A DNA stretch of 64,000 nt from Algoriphagus sp. Y33 (GTDB taxonomy: Bacteria; Bacteroidota; Bacteroidia; Cytophagales; Cyclobacteriaceae): NCBI RefSeq assembly GCF_014838715.1, contig NZ_CP061947.1, positions 1,302,001 to 1,366,000 on the forward strand, in the 5' to 3' direction. This document shows, in pieces, positions 54,639 through 62,299 of this stretch. The first letter of the stretch is position 1. Each line of letters opens with the position of its first letter. The notes under the pieces are model-generated. The model was not told the DNA's origin, searched no databases, and was given only the letters and a program-made list of their open reading frames with translations. Made by a program: the position numbers and the translations under genes.

Positions 54639-54804
54639 TTATTTCCTTTTGGAGTAGGCTTTTAATGCCTGGTATATTCTCCTTTTTTGGTCAAAATACC
54701 AGCACCATTGAGGGTTCGATAGCTTCCTTCTTGGTCATCGTTTTTACCGCTTCAATTCTTTCTTGGGCAATCTCCATCAATTTTGCAAAATCCTTGTCGC
54801 TCAT
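54639..54804 (-). pseudogene. Small conserved ORF relic on the opposite strand
   Basis: ATG at 54804 behind a clear AGGAGG: MSDKDFAKLMEIAQERIEAV then KTMTKKEA. It continues, out of frame, as LNGAGILTKKGEYTRH and KAYSKRK. This fits a type of about 55-residue proteins with an LxxAGILTxxGxxTxPY tail. At least two frameshifts are needed, so it is decayed. Its 3' end cuts the zeta-toxin gene. Confidence 0.55.
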
Positions 54805-54876
54805 AGCATCCTCCTTTTTCTTTATTAATAGAATTTAACAAAAACCGGTTCATTTTTTCATTTCCTGCAGTTTTTT

Positions 54877-55335
54877 TCAAACCACCTTCTTCCCGTTCTT
54901 GGTACAGTATTCCACATACCTCACATTCGGGGGAAAGGTCGCCAGTCTCGCCAGTCTTGCCAGTCCCATTTCCAGCAGATGTGCATTTAGAAATGTACTA
55001 TCCTCCAGATATACATATGCCAGAGTCCTTCCATATTATCGGTCATACTTTTGTACATCGTATTCTAGTAGTACCTTCTTCCTTTTCAATAGATTCTTGA
55101 CATATTCTGATGCTTCTTTCCCACCGGGTTGTTCTTCGGTGAGTCCTTCCCATTTAACTTCAGGGGTGTCAACTCCAATTAGACGGATCTTCTCAGTCTT
55201 TCCAGCATCCATCTTAACCCCGAACGTATCGCCGTCCACAAATTCGTGGATTTTGTAAGGGCCATATCGCTCTTGGGCGAAGAGCAATGTGGATGTGGAG
55301 AATAAGAAGATTAGGGCTTAAAGAAATTTCCTCAT
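54877..55335 (-). pseudogene. Secreted SNase-like nuclease with two in-frame stops
   Basis: One frame of 153 codons from the ATG at 55335. MRKFL-TAA-ALIFLFSTSTLLFAQ is a signal peptide with a stop at codon 6. The SNase domain follows (KIHEFVDGDTFGVKMD, KIRLIGVDTPEVKW, KEASEYVKNLLKRKKVLLEY, QKYDR-TAA-YGRTLAYVYLED, FLNAHLLEMGLARL). The second TAA is just before YGRTLAYV. Apart from the stops the gene looks intact, suggesting recent loss. Confidence 0.8.
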
Positions 55336-55455
55336 AGCAGTAAAACAGGTGGATTTATTGTTTATTTAATTCACAAAAACTGAGGACTAAAGCGACAGAA
55401 ATGAAGCTGCTACATTTGATTGGACATGAAGTTAAGCTCTCCTAACTTTGAATCA

Positions 55456-55773
55456 ATGAGTGACAGATCAAGAAGAACTTTCGACAAGGCCTTTAAATTG
55501 ATGGCAGTTGAACTACACAAAAGCGGTAAATCCTCCAATGAGATCGGCAGGGAATTAGGTATTGCCGGTGACATGGTCAGGCGGTGGAGCCGGGAATTTG
55601 CATCAACGGGAGCGTCCAGTTTCACAGGCAATGGGAAACCGGTTTTGACTGTTGAGCAGCGCGAAATAGCCGAATTAAAGAAGGAACTAAAAGAAGCGCA
55701 GATCGAACGGGATATCTTAAAAAAGGCTGTAAGCATCTTTTCCAAGAGCGACAACAAATATTCAGGTTCATGA
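55456..55773 (+). CDS. IS3-family OrfA (helix-turn-helix transposase subunit)
   Basis: 105 residues from the ATG at 55456 (MSDRSRRTFDKAFKLMAVEL). HTH: KSSNEIGRELGIAGDMVRRW, then a leucine-zipper-like end EIAELKKELKEAQIERDILK. OrfA binds the IS ends and is fused to OrfB by programmed frameshifting in active elements. Its stop overlaps OrfB's ATG (ATGA). An upstream in-frame TTG at 55420 is less likely. Confidence 0.88.
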   Translation: MSDRSRRTFDKAFKLMAVELHKSGKSSNEIGRELGIAGDMVRRWSREFASTGASSFTGNGKPVLTVEQREIAELKKELKEAQIERDILKKAVSIFSKSDNKYSGS

Positions 55774-56093
55774 AAGACTACCAAGCGGAATTTGCTGTTG
55801 AGAAGATGTGTAAAGTTTTCTGTGTATCAAGAAGTGCCTATTATGCCTGGCTAAGCAGAAAACCTTCTAAAAGAGCCTTTGGGAATCAGGTTTTGAAAGC
55901 CGCTATCCAAGAACTGCATCAACAGACCAAATCTCGCCTGGGGAGTCCCAAAATGAGGATAGAACTCAAGGATCGGGGAATCCTTGTTTCCAGACCCAGG
56001 GTAGCCAGACTGATGAAACAGCTGGGCCTGCGCAGCATTATCTGCAATAAATTCAAGGTGTCGACCACAGATTCGAATCATGGGCCGCTTTAG
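55770..56093 (+). pseudogene. Truncated IS3-family OrfB transposase
   Basis: 107 residues: KDYQAEFAVEKMCKVFCVSR, SAYYAWLSRK, then SRLGSPKMRIELKDRG (HTH_21 region) and RVARLMKQLGLRSI. It stops at TTDSNHGPL before the DDE catalytic domain, which should supply another 170 or so residues. The rest of the IS, including the right end, is missing, so the copy cannot move itself. Confidence 0.85.
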
Positions 56094-56252
56094 AGAAGGT
56101 TAAAGTCAAATCAATTCCAGCAATTTTCATTCAGTTTAATTCCATAACTGAGTCTAATTCCATATGCTTAAGAAAATGCTTCCGCAAGAAGCTTCCATGG
56201 GTCTTTTGGATTCTCAATCCTGATGTTATAAGTTTTTAAAAGCGTTACAGTT

Positions 56253-56282
56253 TTTGCAGGCAAATAAATTAGTGTACATTTG
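56253..56282 (+). promoter_or_regulatory. Promoter of the TetR operon
   Basis: TTTG (56253-56256), 18 bases, TACATTTG (56275-56282). Predicted start near 56289, inside the operator just downstream. Confidence 0.65.
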
Positions 56283-56284
56283 TA

Positions 56285-56302
56285 TGACTGACTAAACAGT
56301 CA
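56285..56302 (+). promoter_or_regulatory. Probable TetR-family operator
   Basis: TGACTG-ACTAAA-CAGTCA, a perfect 6-bp inverted repeat overlapping the expected transcription start, 15 bases before the first ORF. The sequence resembles operators of other TetR/AcrR proteins (TGACTG half sites). The regulator is the second gene of this operon, so self-repression is likely. Confidence 0.65.
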
Positions 56303-56316
56303 CTAAATTATCAACT

Positions 56317-56724
56317 ATGCAAATAAAAGAAACCGCAGAAAAATATTTCAATGCAATGGTGGTCGGAAACTTCGATGAAATGACCAAATTAAAAACGCCT
56401 GATTGTGTTTATTGGCTGAGTGGCGAGGGATCATGGCCGTTTGGGGGGTACCAGTCCTTAGAAAACCAAGGGGAATTATGGGGCACCGTGGCGGAACGCT
56501 TCCCTAGAGGGATGAACATCACGCTCCGGTCTATTACCGCAGATGATGAGCGGGCAGCACTTTACGTCCATATTCAGGGAACGCGAAAGGATGGGCGCAT
56601 TTACGAAAACAATGTGATGCTGCTTTTAACATTTAAGGATGGCTTAATCAGTGGGCTTTATGAATATTTGGATACCATTATGGTCAATGAATTATTCTGT
56701 GGCCCGATGGATGATGTAAAGTAA
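56317..56724 (+). CDS. NTF2/SnoaL-like protein
   Basis: 135 residues: AEKYFNAMVVGNFDEMTKLK, WPFGGYQSLENQGELWGTVA, strands NITLRSITADDERAALYVHI and GRIYENNVMLLLTFKDGLIS. Cytoplasmic single-domain member of the SnoaL/KSI-like family, which includes polyketide cyclases and isomerases. First gene of a TetR-controlled operon with an NAD(P)-binding epimerase-like protein, so a shared small-molecule or detoxification role is plausible. Confidence 0.85.
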   Translation: MQIKETAEKYFNAMVVGNFDEMTKLKTPDCVYWLSGEGSWPFGGYQSLENQGELWGTVAERFPRGMNITLRSITADDERAALYVHIQGTRKDGRIYENNVMLLLTFKDGLISGLYEYLDTIMVNELFCGPMDDVK

Positions 56725-56803
56725 TAGTTTACCGTATTAGAATGCGACCGGGGTATATAAGTGCTTTTATACTTCAATTGCCTTCAAAAATTAATCTTAA
56801 GCC

Positions 56804-57367
56804 ATGGATAAAAAGGAAAAACTACTTCAAACCGCATTGGAATTATTTGTATCACAAGGATTTAATGATACACCGACTAGTAAGATTGCAAAAGAGGCAG
56901 GTATAGCAACAGGGACTTTGTTTTATTTTTTTCCGACAAAAGATGAGTTGATCATTTCACTTTACCTAAAATTAAAGGGGCAGGCAGCAGAAAGTATACA
57001 TCTTGCACTGGCTGAAGCTAAATCAACAAAGGAAGTCGTCAAAACTTATTATGAAGAATCGCTTAAATGGTCGCTCCGTAATCCCAAGGAGTTTTTGTTT
57101 CTGGCGCAGTTCTCCAATTCTCCCTATCTGAAAAAAATTGGGGCTGATGAAATTTCTGCTCAGACAGCACCTGTATTACAACTTTTTAGGTTGGCTATCG
57201 AGGAGCAAAAGATCGCTGATATTGATGTGAATTTATTGTACGCTTTGATCAGCAATCAGGTATTTGGTGTGAATCAATACCTTTCCTCAAGTCAATTCAC
57301 CAAAAAAGAACAGCACCGCATCATTGAGGATACATTCTCTATGTTTTGGAAAATGATTGAGCGCTGA
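56804..57367 (+). CDS. TetR/AcrR-family repressor
   Basis: 187 residues. N-terminal HTH LLQTALELFVSQGFNDTPTS-KIAKEAGIATGTLFYFFPTKDEL. C-terminal ligand domain of the TetR_C type (LALAEAKSTKEVVKTYYEES). It lies between the NTF2-like and epimerase-like genes and probably binds TGACTG-N6-CAGTCA at 56285-56302. Ligand unknown. Confidence 0.93.
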   Translation: MDKKEKLLQTALELFVSQGFNDTPTSKIAKEAGIATGTLFYFFPTKDELIISLYLKLKGQAAESIHLALAEAKSTKEVVKTYYEESLKWSLRNPKEFLFLAQFSNSPYLKKIGADEISAQTAPVLQLFRLAIEEQKIADIDVNLLYALISNQVFGVNQYLSSSQFTKKEQHRIIEDTFSMFWKMIER

Positions 57368-57392
57368 TGAGCTACATGATAGAAACTAGAAA

Positions 57393-58055
57393 ATGAAAAT
57401 AATAATAACAGGAGCCACAGGAATGATTGGGGAAGGTGTTTTACTGGCTTCTCTTGATCATCCGGATATTACCGGCGTATTGATGGTGAATAGAAGAGCT
57501 TCACCGTTAGCGCATCCCAAACTTTCTGAACTGATTGTAAAAGATTTTACAGATCTAGCTTCCCATAGCGACCAATTAATGGGTTACGATGGCTGTTTCT
57601 ATTGCGCAGGAATTAGTTCCTTTGGCATGGATGAGGATAAATACAACCACATCACTTTTTATACCACAATCATGTTTGCAAAGGAACTTGCCAATGTGAA
57701 TCCGAATATGGTCTTCTTTTACTTGTCTGGAGTTTATGCAGATAGTACGGAAAAGGGAAGAATAATGTGGGCAAGGATAAAAGGCAAAACAGAGAACGCA
57801 TTAAATGAGCTTAATTTTAAAGCTGCTTACAGCTTTCGGCCAGGTTTTATTATTCCGATGAAAGCACAAAAAAATGTGAGGCCGATTTATAAAGGACTTA
57901 AGCTTATTTATCCTTTTGTTTTTCCAAATAAAATCCTGACTTATGATGAAATAGGAATTGCATTAGTTCGAATACTGACACTTGGATACAGCGCAACTAG
58001 TTTAGAAATAGAAGATTTAAAATTAATTGCCAAACAGGCTGAGCTGGATGAATAA
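57393..58055 (+). CDS. NAD(P)-binding epimerase-like protein
   Basis: 220 residues. N-terminal GxxGxxG motif in KIIITGATGMIGEGVLLASL, then NRRASPLAHPKLSELIVKDF, DGCFYCAGISSFGMDEDKY and FYLSGVYADSTEKGRIMWAR. It is an atypical short-chain dehydrogenase/NmrA-like protein, with the tail ending SLEIEDLKLIAKQ. The classical YxxxK is not clear, so it may bind NAD(P) without classic SDR catalysis. Third gene of the TetR operon, 25 bp after the repressor. Confidence 0.87.
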   Translation: MKIIITGATGMIGEGVLLASLDHPDITGVLMVNRRASPLAHPKLSELIVKDFTDLASHSDQLMGYDGCFYCAGISSFGMDEDKYNHITFYTTIMFAKELANVNPNMVFFYLSGVYADSTEKGRIMWARIKGKTENALNELNFKAAYSFRPGFIIPMKAQKNVRPIYKGLKLIYPFVFPNKILTYDEIGIALVRILTLGYSATSLEIEDLKLIAKQAELDE

Positions 58056-58170
58056 ATTTTAGGTGATCAAAGTTCTTTGTGAGCGTAAAAAAGGACGATT
58101 GTGGGGGTGTTGAATGAGGAGGAGGAGGAGAGCTGAATCGGCTTCCGGTGGGGGAGATTTGAGAGTTATG

Positions 58171-58207
58171 AAAAAAACTGGCTGACCGATAACTACGATT
58201 AGCCAGT
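58171..58207 (-). terminator. Terminator of the MPNYVVNN small-protein gene
   Basis: On the minus strand ACTGGCT ... AGCCAGT (7-bp stem) is followed by TTTTTTT, 9 bp after the stop at 58216. It also lies downstream of the convergent epimerase-like gene. Confidence 0.75.
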
Positions 58208-58215
58208 CTTCTCTT

Positions 58216-58416
58216 TTAGGTAGTGTGACAAGCATTACTGCAATGATAGCACCCATTGCTTTTGCTATAGATTTTTTTAGCTGCTACCACAGCAGACACA
58301 CAGTTGGAGTGCCAGCCTAGATCCCGATAATTACTTGGGAAATAGTTGCATCCTGTTTGATGAACCTCATGGTCGCCATTCGGCTGGGCGACATTGTTTA
58401 CTACATAATTTGGCAT
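58216..58416 (-). CDS. Small Cys-rich protein of the MPNYVVNN type
   Basis: 66 residues from the ATG at 58416. The frame runs 10 codons further. MPNYVVNNVAQPNGDHEVHQ, then TGCNYFPS, a Trp-His pair, NCVSAVVAAKKIY and a final GCYHCSNACH. The D-H-E-V-H ... C and C-x2-C-x3-C-H layout suggests metal binding. Small proteins of this form are common in Bacteroidota with no known function. Confidence 0.85.
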   Translation of the reverse strand: MPNYVVNNVAQPNGDHEVHQTGCNYFPSNYRDLGWHSNCVSAVVAAKKIYSKSNGCYHCSNACHTT

Positions 58417-58569
58417 TTTACTTTGGGTTTTGTGAAGTGTAAACATAGGGTAATTTGCTTACTATGTGAGAATTATGCGATACTGTTTAGTAGGTTTTGA
58501 CATGAATTGGCAGAGAAATGATCTTTATACATTAAGAGTGTAGTCTTTACGTGGAGAGATGATAGCGTT

Positions 58570-58788
58570 TTACCTAGATGCCTTTTTCTTTTTCCGGACT
58601 GCTTTTAGTTTCTTCTTCTCAATCTTTTCATGAGATTTAATTTCCTGGTGCTTGGAAATGAATATTAGAATTGAATCAAAGTAGAGGTGCATGGTTTTTA
58701 GGAAATAGAGGATGAGAAAAATTATGACGGGAAATAATACCCCTTCTCCAAGGTAGTTTATGATCCATGAAATGATTTGCTCCTCCAT
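58570..58788 (-). CDS. Small membrane protein with a basic tail
   Basis: 72 residues from the ATG at 58788 (MEEQIISWIINYLGEGVLFP). One or two hydrophobic stretches (VIIFLILYFLKTMHLYFDSI) and a very basic C-terminus (EKIEKKKLKAVRKKKKASR). I do not recognise a family. It may be a membrane-bound nucleic-acid or lipid binder. The coding call rests on start, hydrophobicity and absence of alternatives. Confidence 0.5.
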   Translation of the reverse strand: MEEQIISWIINYLGEGVLFPVIIFLILYFLKTMHLYFDSILIFISKHQEIKSHEKIEKKKLKAVRKKKKASR

Positions 58789-59197
58789 AATCTGTTTTAT
58801 TTCGCCTGAAACATAAATCAAACTTCTGGGTAAGGTTAGGACAGGAATTTTTCAATCCAGAGAACACTGGAAAATAGCCTATTCTAAGGCCAGAAGGCTC
58901 TTTTTGATTTGACTTCAAAGGAATGGATTCCCTTGGCTCCGGAAAGGACAAATCTGAGGGTGCGCTTTTTGAATAAAAAAGCAAGATTTTTTTTGTAGCG
59001 TTTGGACAAAAATAGACGGGGGAGAAGTGGTCAAGTTTAGACTCTTGGAAGTCTTATGATAAACATCAATGCAATAGGTCTTGATAAAAAATGCCTTGTA
59101 AATGGGTGTGGTCTAAGATTGTTTTTATTTTTGTCTTTGGCTTATAAATAGTATTGAAAAGTTTTTTTTAACATAAAAAAAATATGCTTTCATTACT

Positions 59198-59224
59198 GGG
59201 ATGCTGACCTTCGGTCAGCATCCC
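59198..59224. repeat. 12-bp perfect hairpin upstream of the AbiE module
   Basis: GGGATGCTGACC-TTC-GGTCAGCATCCC. No T run follows on either strand (though A/T-rich text flanks it). It lies 45 bp before the AbiE palindrome. Between 58789 and here (about 400 bp, AT-rich) I see no gene. Confidence 0.7.
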
Positions 59225-59269
59225 GTGCGGATAGTGTTCCCAATAAGATTATTTTTTACAATCGAATAT

Positions 59270-59307
59270 AAAATGTCCAGTTTTTTAATTAAAAAACTGG
59301 ACATTTT
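59270..59307. promoter_or_regulatory. 38-bp perfect palindrome, probable AbiEi operator
   Basis: Perfect dyad of AAAATGTCCAGTTTTTTAA with its complement, with no loop. It ends 3 bases before the -7 element (59310-59317), covering the place of the -33 box. AbiEi-type antitoxins repress their own promoter by binding inverted repeats, so this is the natural site. Confidence 0.7.
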
Positions 59308-59309
59308 TG

Positions 59310-59317
59310 TATTTTTG
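59310..59317 (+). promoter_or_regulatory. -7 element of the AbiE operon
   Basis: TATTTTTG matches TAnnTTTG, 16 bases before the ATG at 59334. The leader would be only about 10 bases. Confidence 0.55.
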
Positions 59318-59333
59318 AGAACCTACAAAATTC

Positions 59334-60059
59334 ATGAAAATCACTGATTACATAGCAGATAGCATTGATAGGCTCCCTAAAGGGTATGTGTTCACCTATG
59401 CTGATTTTATGGGGGAGGTGAAAAGTAAAGAGGCGGTCATCAAAGCATTGAATCGGATGGTGTCTGCAGGAAGAATTAACAAACTATCGAAAGGGAAATA
59501 CTTCAAGCCGGAGAAAACAGCTTTTGGGGAATTGGCACCTCCTCAGTATCAGATTGTCAAAGATTTATTGGAGGAAGACGGAAAGGTTACCGGGTATCTG
59601 ACGGGGCATAGTATTTATGCGAAACTCGGATTGTCCACCCAGATTGGAAATCTTATTCAGATCGGGAAGAATGAGGTGAGACCTGAATTCAAAAGAGGGA
59701 GATATAAAATTTCCTTTGTACGTCAGCGCAATACCATTACGAAAGAAAACATCCCTCTTTTACAGGTTTTGGATGCAATGCGCAATGTCAAGAAAATCCC
59801 TGATGCCACCATTTCCGGATCCTGTTTCAGATTTATTGAATTGATTTCGCAATTGAATGAATCGGAAGTGAAAACACTGGTTCGCCTGTCTCAAAAATAT
59901 CCCCCCTCATGCCGGGCGCTATTGGGGGCCATTTTGGAACAGCTCAAACGAATTGAATATTTGAATGTGCTAAAGAAATCGCTCAACCCGATTACTCAAT
60001 ATCAGCTTCCTGGTGCAGGAAATGTTTTGCCCACTTCTCAAAATTGGAATATTGTATGA
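59334..60059 (+). CDS. AbiEi-like antitoxin (DUF6088 type)
   Basis: 241 residues. N-terminal winged helix (DYIADSIDRLPKGYVFTYAD, MGEVKSKEAVIKALNRMVSA, GRINKLSKGKYFKP) followed by a domain of the AbiEi/DUF6088 group (YLTGHSIYAKLGLSTQIGNL, RYKISFVRQRNTIT, LQVLDAMRNVKKIPDAT). It is the antitoxin and transcriptional repressor of a type IV-like toxin-antitoxin pair. The stop overlaps the toxin ATG by 4 bp. Confidence 0.87.
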   Translation: MKITDYIADSIDRLPKGYVFTYADFMGEVKSKEAVIKALNRMVSAGRINKLSKGKYFKPEKTAFGELAPPQYQIVKDLLEEDGKVTGYLTGHSIYAKLGLSTQIGNLIQIGKNEVRPEFKRGRYKISFVRQRNTITKENIPLLQVLDAMRNVKKIPDATISGSCFRFIELISQLNESEVKTLVRLSQKYPPSCRALLGAILEQLKRIEYLNVLKKSLNPITQYQLPGAGNVLPTSQNWNIV

Positions 60060-61036
60060 ATCTTCATGAAAACCCGTCATTATTCCGAGAGGCTGTTCGG
60101 TTTACAGCAGAGCAAATGGGGATATTGGATATCTATGTGGAAAAAGACTATTGGGTGACTAAAGCACTGAGCCTTATTTTTTCTGATTCCATCGGAACAG
60201 AAGTGGTTTTTAAGGGAGGGACTGCACTTTCAAAATGTTATGGGTTGATAGAGCGATTCTCTGAGGATATAGATTTGGTGGTTCTTTCTAGAGAAGGGGA
60301 GTCGGGCAGTAAGTTGAAGGGCAAATTGAAAGCTATTTATAATGTTGTGGAGAGGGTAATGCCTGAAGTTGAGATTGTGGGAGTAACCAATAAGCTGGGA
60401 ATGATCAGAAAGACCGCCCATGAATATCCGATGATTTTTTCAGGAAAATTTGGGCAGGTCAGAGACAAAGTGATTTTGGAGTCTTCTACCCTAGGGCACT
60501 ATGAACCATTTCACGAGAAGACAATAAAATCTTTTATCTATAATATGATGAGGAGTACTAATCAAAATGAATTGGCTACTCAGTATAATTTGGAGCCATT
60601 TACTGTTCAAGTGCTGGATGTGAAAAGGACCGTGTGCGAAAAAATATTGAGTTTAGTCCGCTTTAGCCATTCCGAAAACCCCATAGCTGATCTGAAAATG
60701 AAGATCCGTCATCTTTATGATTTACATAGAATATTGGGGGAAGAAAATATCAGGGCTTTTATAATGTCCTCGGACTTTGAAGTGATGATTAATAGGGTAG
60801 GGCAGGACGATGTGATAGGATATAGAAGTAACAATTCTTGGCTGAATCTTCACCCTAAAGAAGCTTTGATTTTTGCGGATCTTGACGGAGTCTGGAAAGA
60901 ATTGGAGCCTACTTACTCCAAAGGTTTTAGTGGATTGGTTTATGGAGACTTTCCATTACCACAGGATGTATTGTCTTCTATGAAAATTTTGGCTGATAGA
61001 CTAGGCGAGATTATTTGGGAGGTTAAAGTAGATTGA
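60056..61036 (+). CDS. AbiEii-like nucleotidyltransferase toxin
   Basis: 326 residues from the ATG at 60056. DUF1814 nucleotidyltransferase: the KGGTALSK motif with Gly54-Gly55, and the acidic pair Asp71/Asp73 in FSEDIDLVV. Lys30-Asp31 lie in VEKDYWV and a later Lys-Arg in VLDVKRTVCEKI. Toxins of this group add nucleotides to RNA such as tRNA acceptor ends. Catalytic residues look intact. Translationally coupled to the antitoxin. Confidence 0.9.
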   Translation: MNLHENPSLFREAVRFTAEQMGILDIYVEKDYWVTKALSLIFSDSIGTEVVFKGGTALSKCYGLIERFSEDIDLVVLSREGESGSKLKGKLKAIYNVVERVMPEVEIVGVTNKLGMIRKTAHEYPMIFSGKFGQVRDKVILESSTLGHYEPFHEKTIKSFIYNMMRSTNQNELATQYNLEPFTVQVLDVKRTVCEKILSLVRFSHSENPIADLKMKIRHLYDLHRILGEENIRAFIMSSDFEVMINRVGQDDVIGYRSNNSWLNLHPKEALIFADLDGVWKELEPTYSKGFSGLVYGDFPLPQDVLSSMKILADRLGEIIWEVKVD

Positions 61037-61428
61037 ATTTGGACGGGGCGTTTAGGAATGGGGCTACAATTCATACATTTAAGTCGTGTGTGACTTTATC
61101 GACCTTAAAAGCAGGTCGAATGCTTTGAAATGGATGGAGGACTATCGAGAAATCAATAGCTAGGCCCTCCGATGGTCCCGAAGTTTTGGGAGAGCAGCCA
61201 TCAATTAAGCGTAGCGAATCACAGATGCCTATAAATAAAATTACTACAACTGTAAACCACCTTACGCTGCATCTAGTGAAAACAGGGATATGGTGAGCGG
61301 TTAAGGAATATGGGATCATCGATTCCTGTAGCCTGGTACTGATGGAGCTTATGCGCCAACGTCCATCCCCAAATTCCAGCAATTCCCTCCCTATCCAGCC
61401 TGAAATGTGGATAACTTTCTGTCTTTCA

Positions 61429-61550
61429 CCCAAAAAATACCCTAGGATCGACTGTTAAGAAAATGTCCGGGGGACATTTTTAAGGAGAGGCCAGCTTGCA
61501 GGGCGGGAGGGACGAGCGTTAAAAAATGATTCGCCGCGGCGAATCATTTT
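61429..61550 (+). repeat. Hairpin repeat, copy 1 (two hairpin modules)
   Basis: CCCAAAAAATACCCTAGGAT, CGACTGTTAAG, hairpin AAAATGTCC-GGG-GGACATTTT, then TAAGGAGAGGCCAGC and GAGCGTTAA. A second, different hairpin follows: a perfect 28-bp palindrome of AAAATGATTCGCCG (61523-61550). After it comes TAGCGAAGGGGCCAGGCTGC, a diverged version of the text after the first hairpin. The gene-free stretch 61037-62299 holds this and the two repeats below. I see no ORF in it. Confidence 0.8.
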
Positions 61551-61630
61551 AGCGAAGGGGCCAGGCTGCGCGCTGGGCTGGTATCATTTTTTTTTTTTGC
61601 TTGAGCCTTTTAATTATTGAGATCGAAGAT

Positions 61631-61836
61631 CCCGATATTTTAATCCCGAGAGCAAAGCGATTCGGGAACAACCAACCTACTTCTTACTCTTTACTCCATC
61701 TGGAGCAGGGGGTGAACTAGAACACCCATCCGGGCTTAAATCCGGAAACCGTTTATTTCTGAATCTGATAGTAAAATGATAGCAGAGCCGATCGCTCCCG
61801 ATAGTTCAATCCCGAGAGCGAAGTGATTCGGTAAGC
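61631..61836 (+). repeat. Pair of 40-bp direct repeats
   Basis: Units 61631-61670 and 61797-61836, about 85 percent alike: CCCGATA(T/G)TT(T/C)AATCCC, GAGAGC(A/G)AAG(C/T)GATTCGG. Each contains a CCCGA/TCGG(G) hairpin. Noncoding. Confidence 0.7.
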
Positions 61837-61870
61837 AACTCAATATCAGAATAGGGGTGAGGTAAGAAAG

Positions 61871-61955
61871 CCAATTGCAAATTGGTAGGGATAAAAGGTT
61901 ATAGTTGCAAACTACACCAAGTTCAAACTAACAATGCGACTACACCTAGAGGGGT
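61871..61955. repeat. REP-like double hairpin, copy 3
   Basis: CCAATT-GCA-AATTGG followed by an imperfect hairpin GGTTATAGTT-GCA-AACTACACC and then AATGCGACTACACCTAGAGG. Same order as at 53797-53882. Confidence 0.6.
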
Positions 61956-62299
61956 ATTGACACGGGTGATGGCAAGACAGTTGTGAATTTTTTCAAGAAA
62001 GAGTCACCCCGAAATCGGGAAATACGAGGTAGGTATAAATTGATAACTGTTCAGAATTGATTAGGATGAAAGGAGTACAACAGATGTACTCCAACCAGCG
62101 CTAAGAACAAGGTTACTATTCCAAGTAAGGTTGTAGAAGGCAGGTGTAATAGATAGACAATGAAATTTCAGCAATCGATCTATATTTTTACTCAATAAGT
62201 TTTCTCGTACTGTCATATAAATGCAATGCATCATAGACTAAGTAAGGAACTACGGAGTATTCGTCATTATTCGAGTTTTCTGACAAAAAAAATAGGTAT

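Noticed and set aside
54899..55258. 119-codon plus-strand frame
   Set aside because: Shadow of the minus-strand SNase-like pseudogene, whose frame carries clear domain motifs.
61071..61433. 120-codon minus-strand frame in the repeat cluster
   Set aside because: Ends in the hairpin-repeat border and shows no domain pattern; not supported as a gene.
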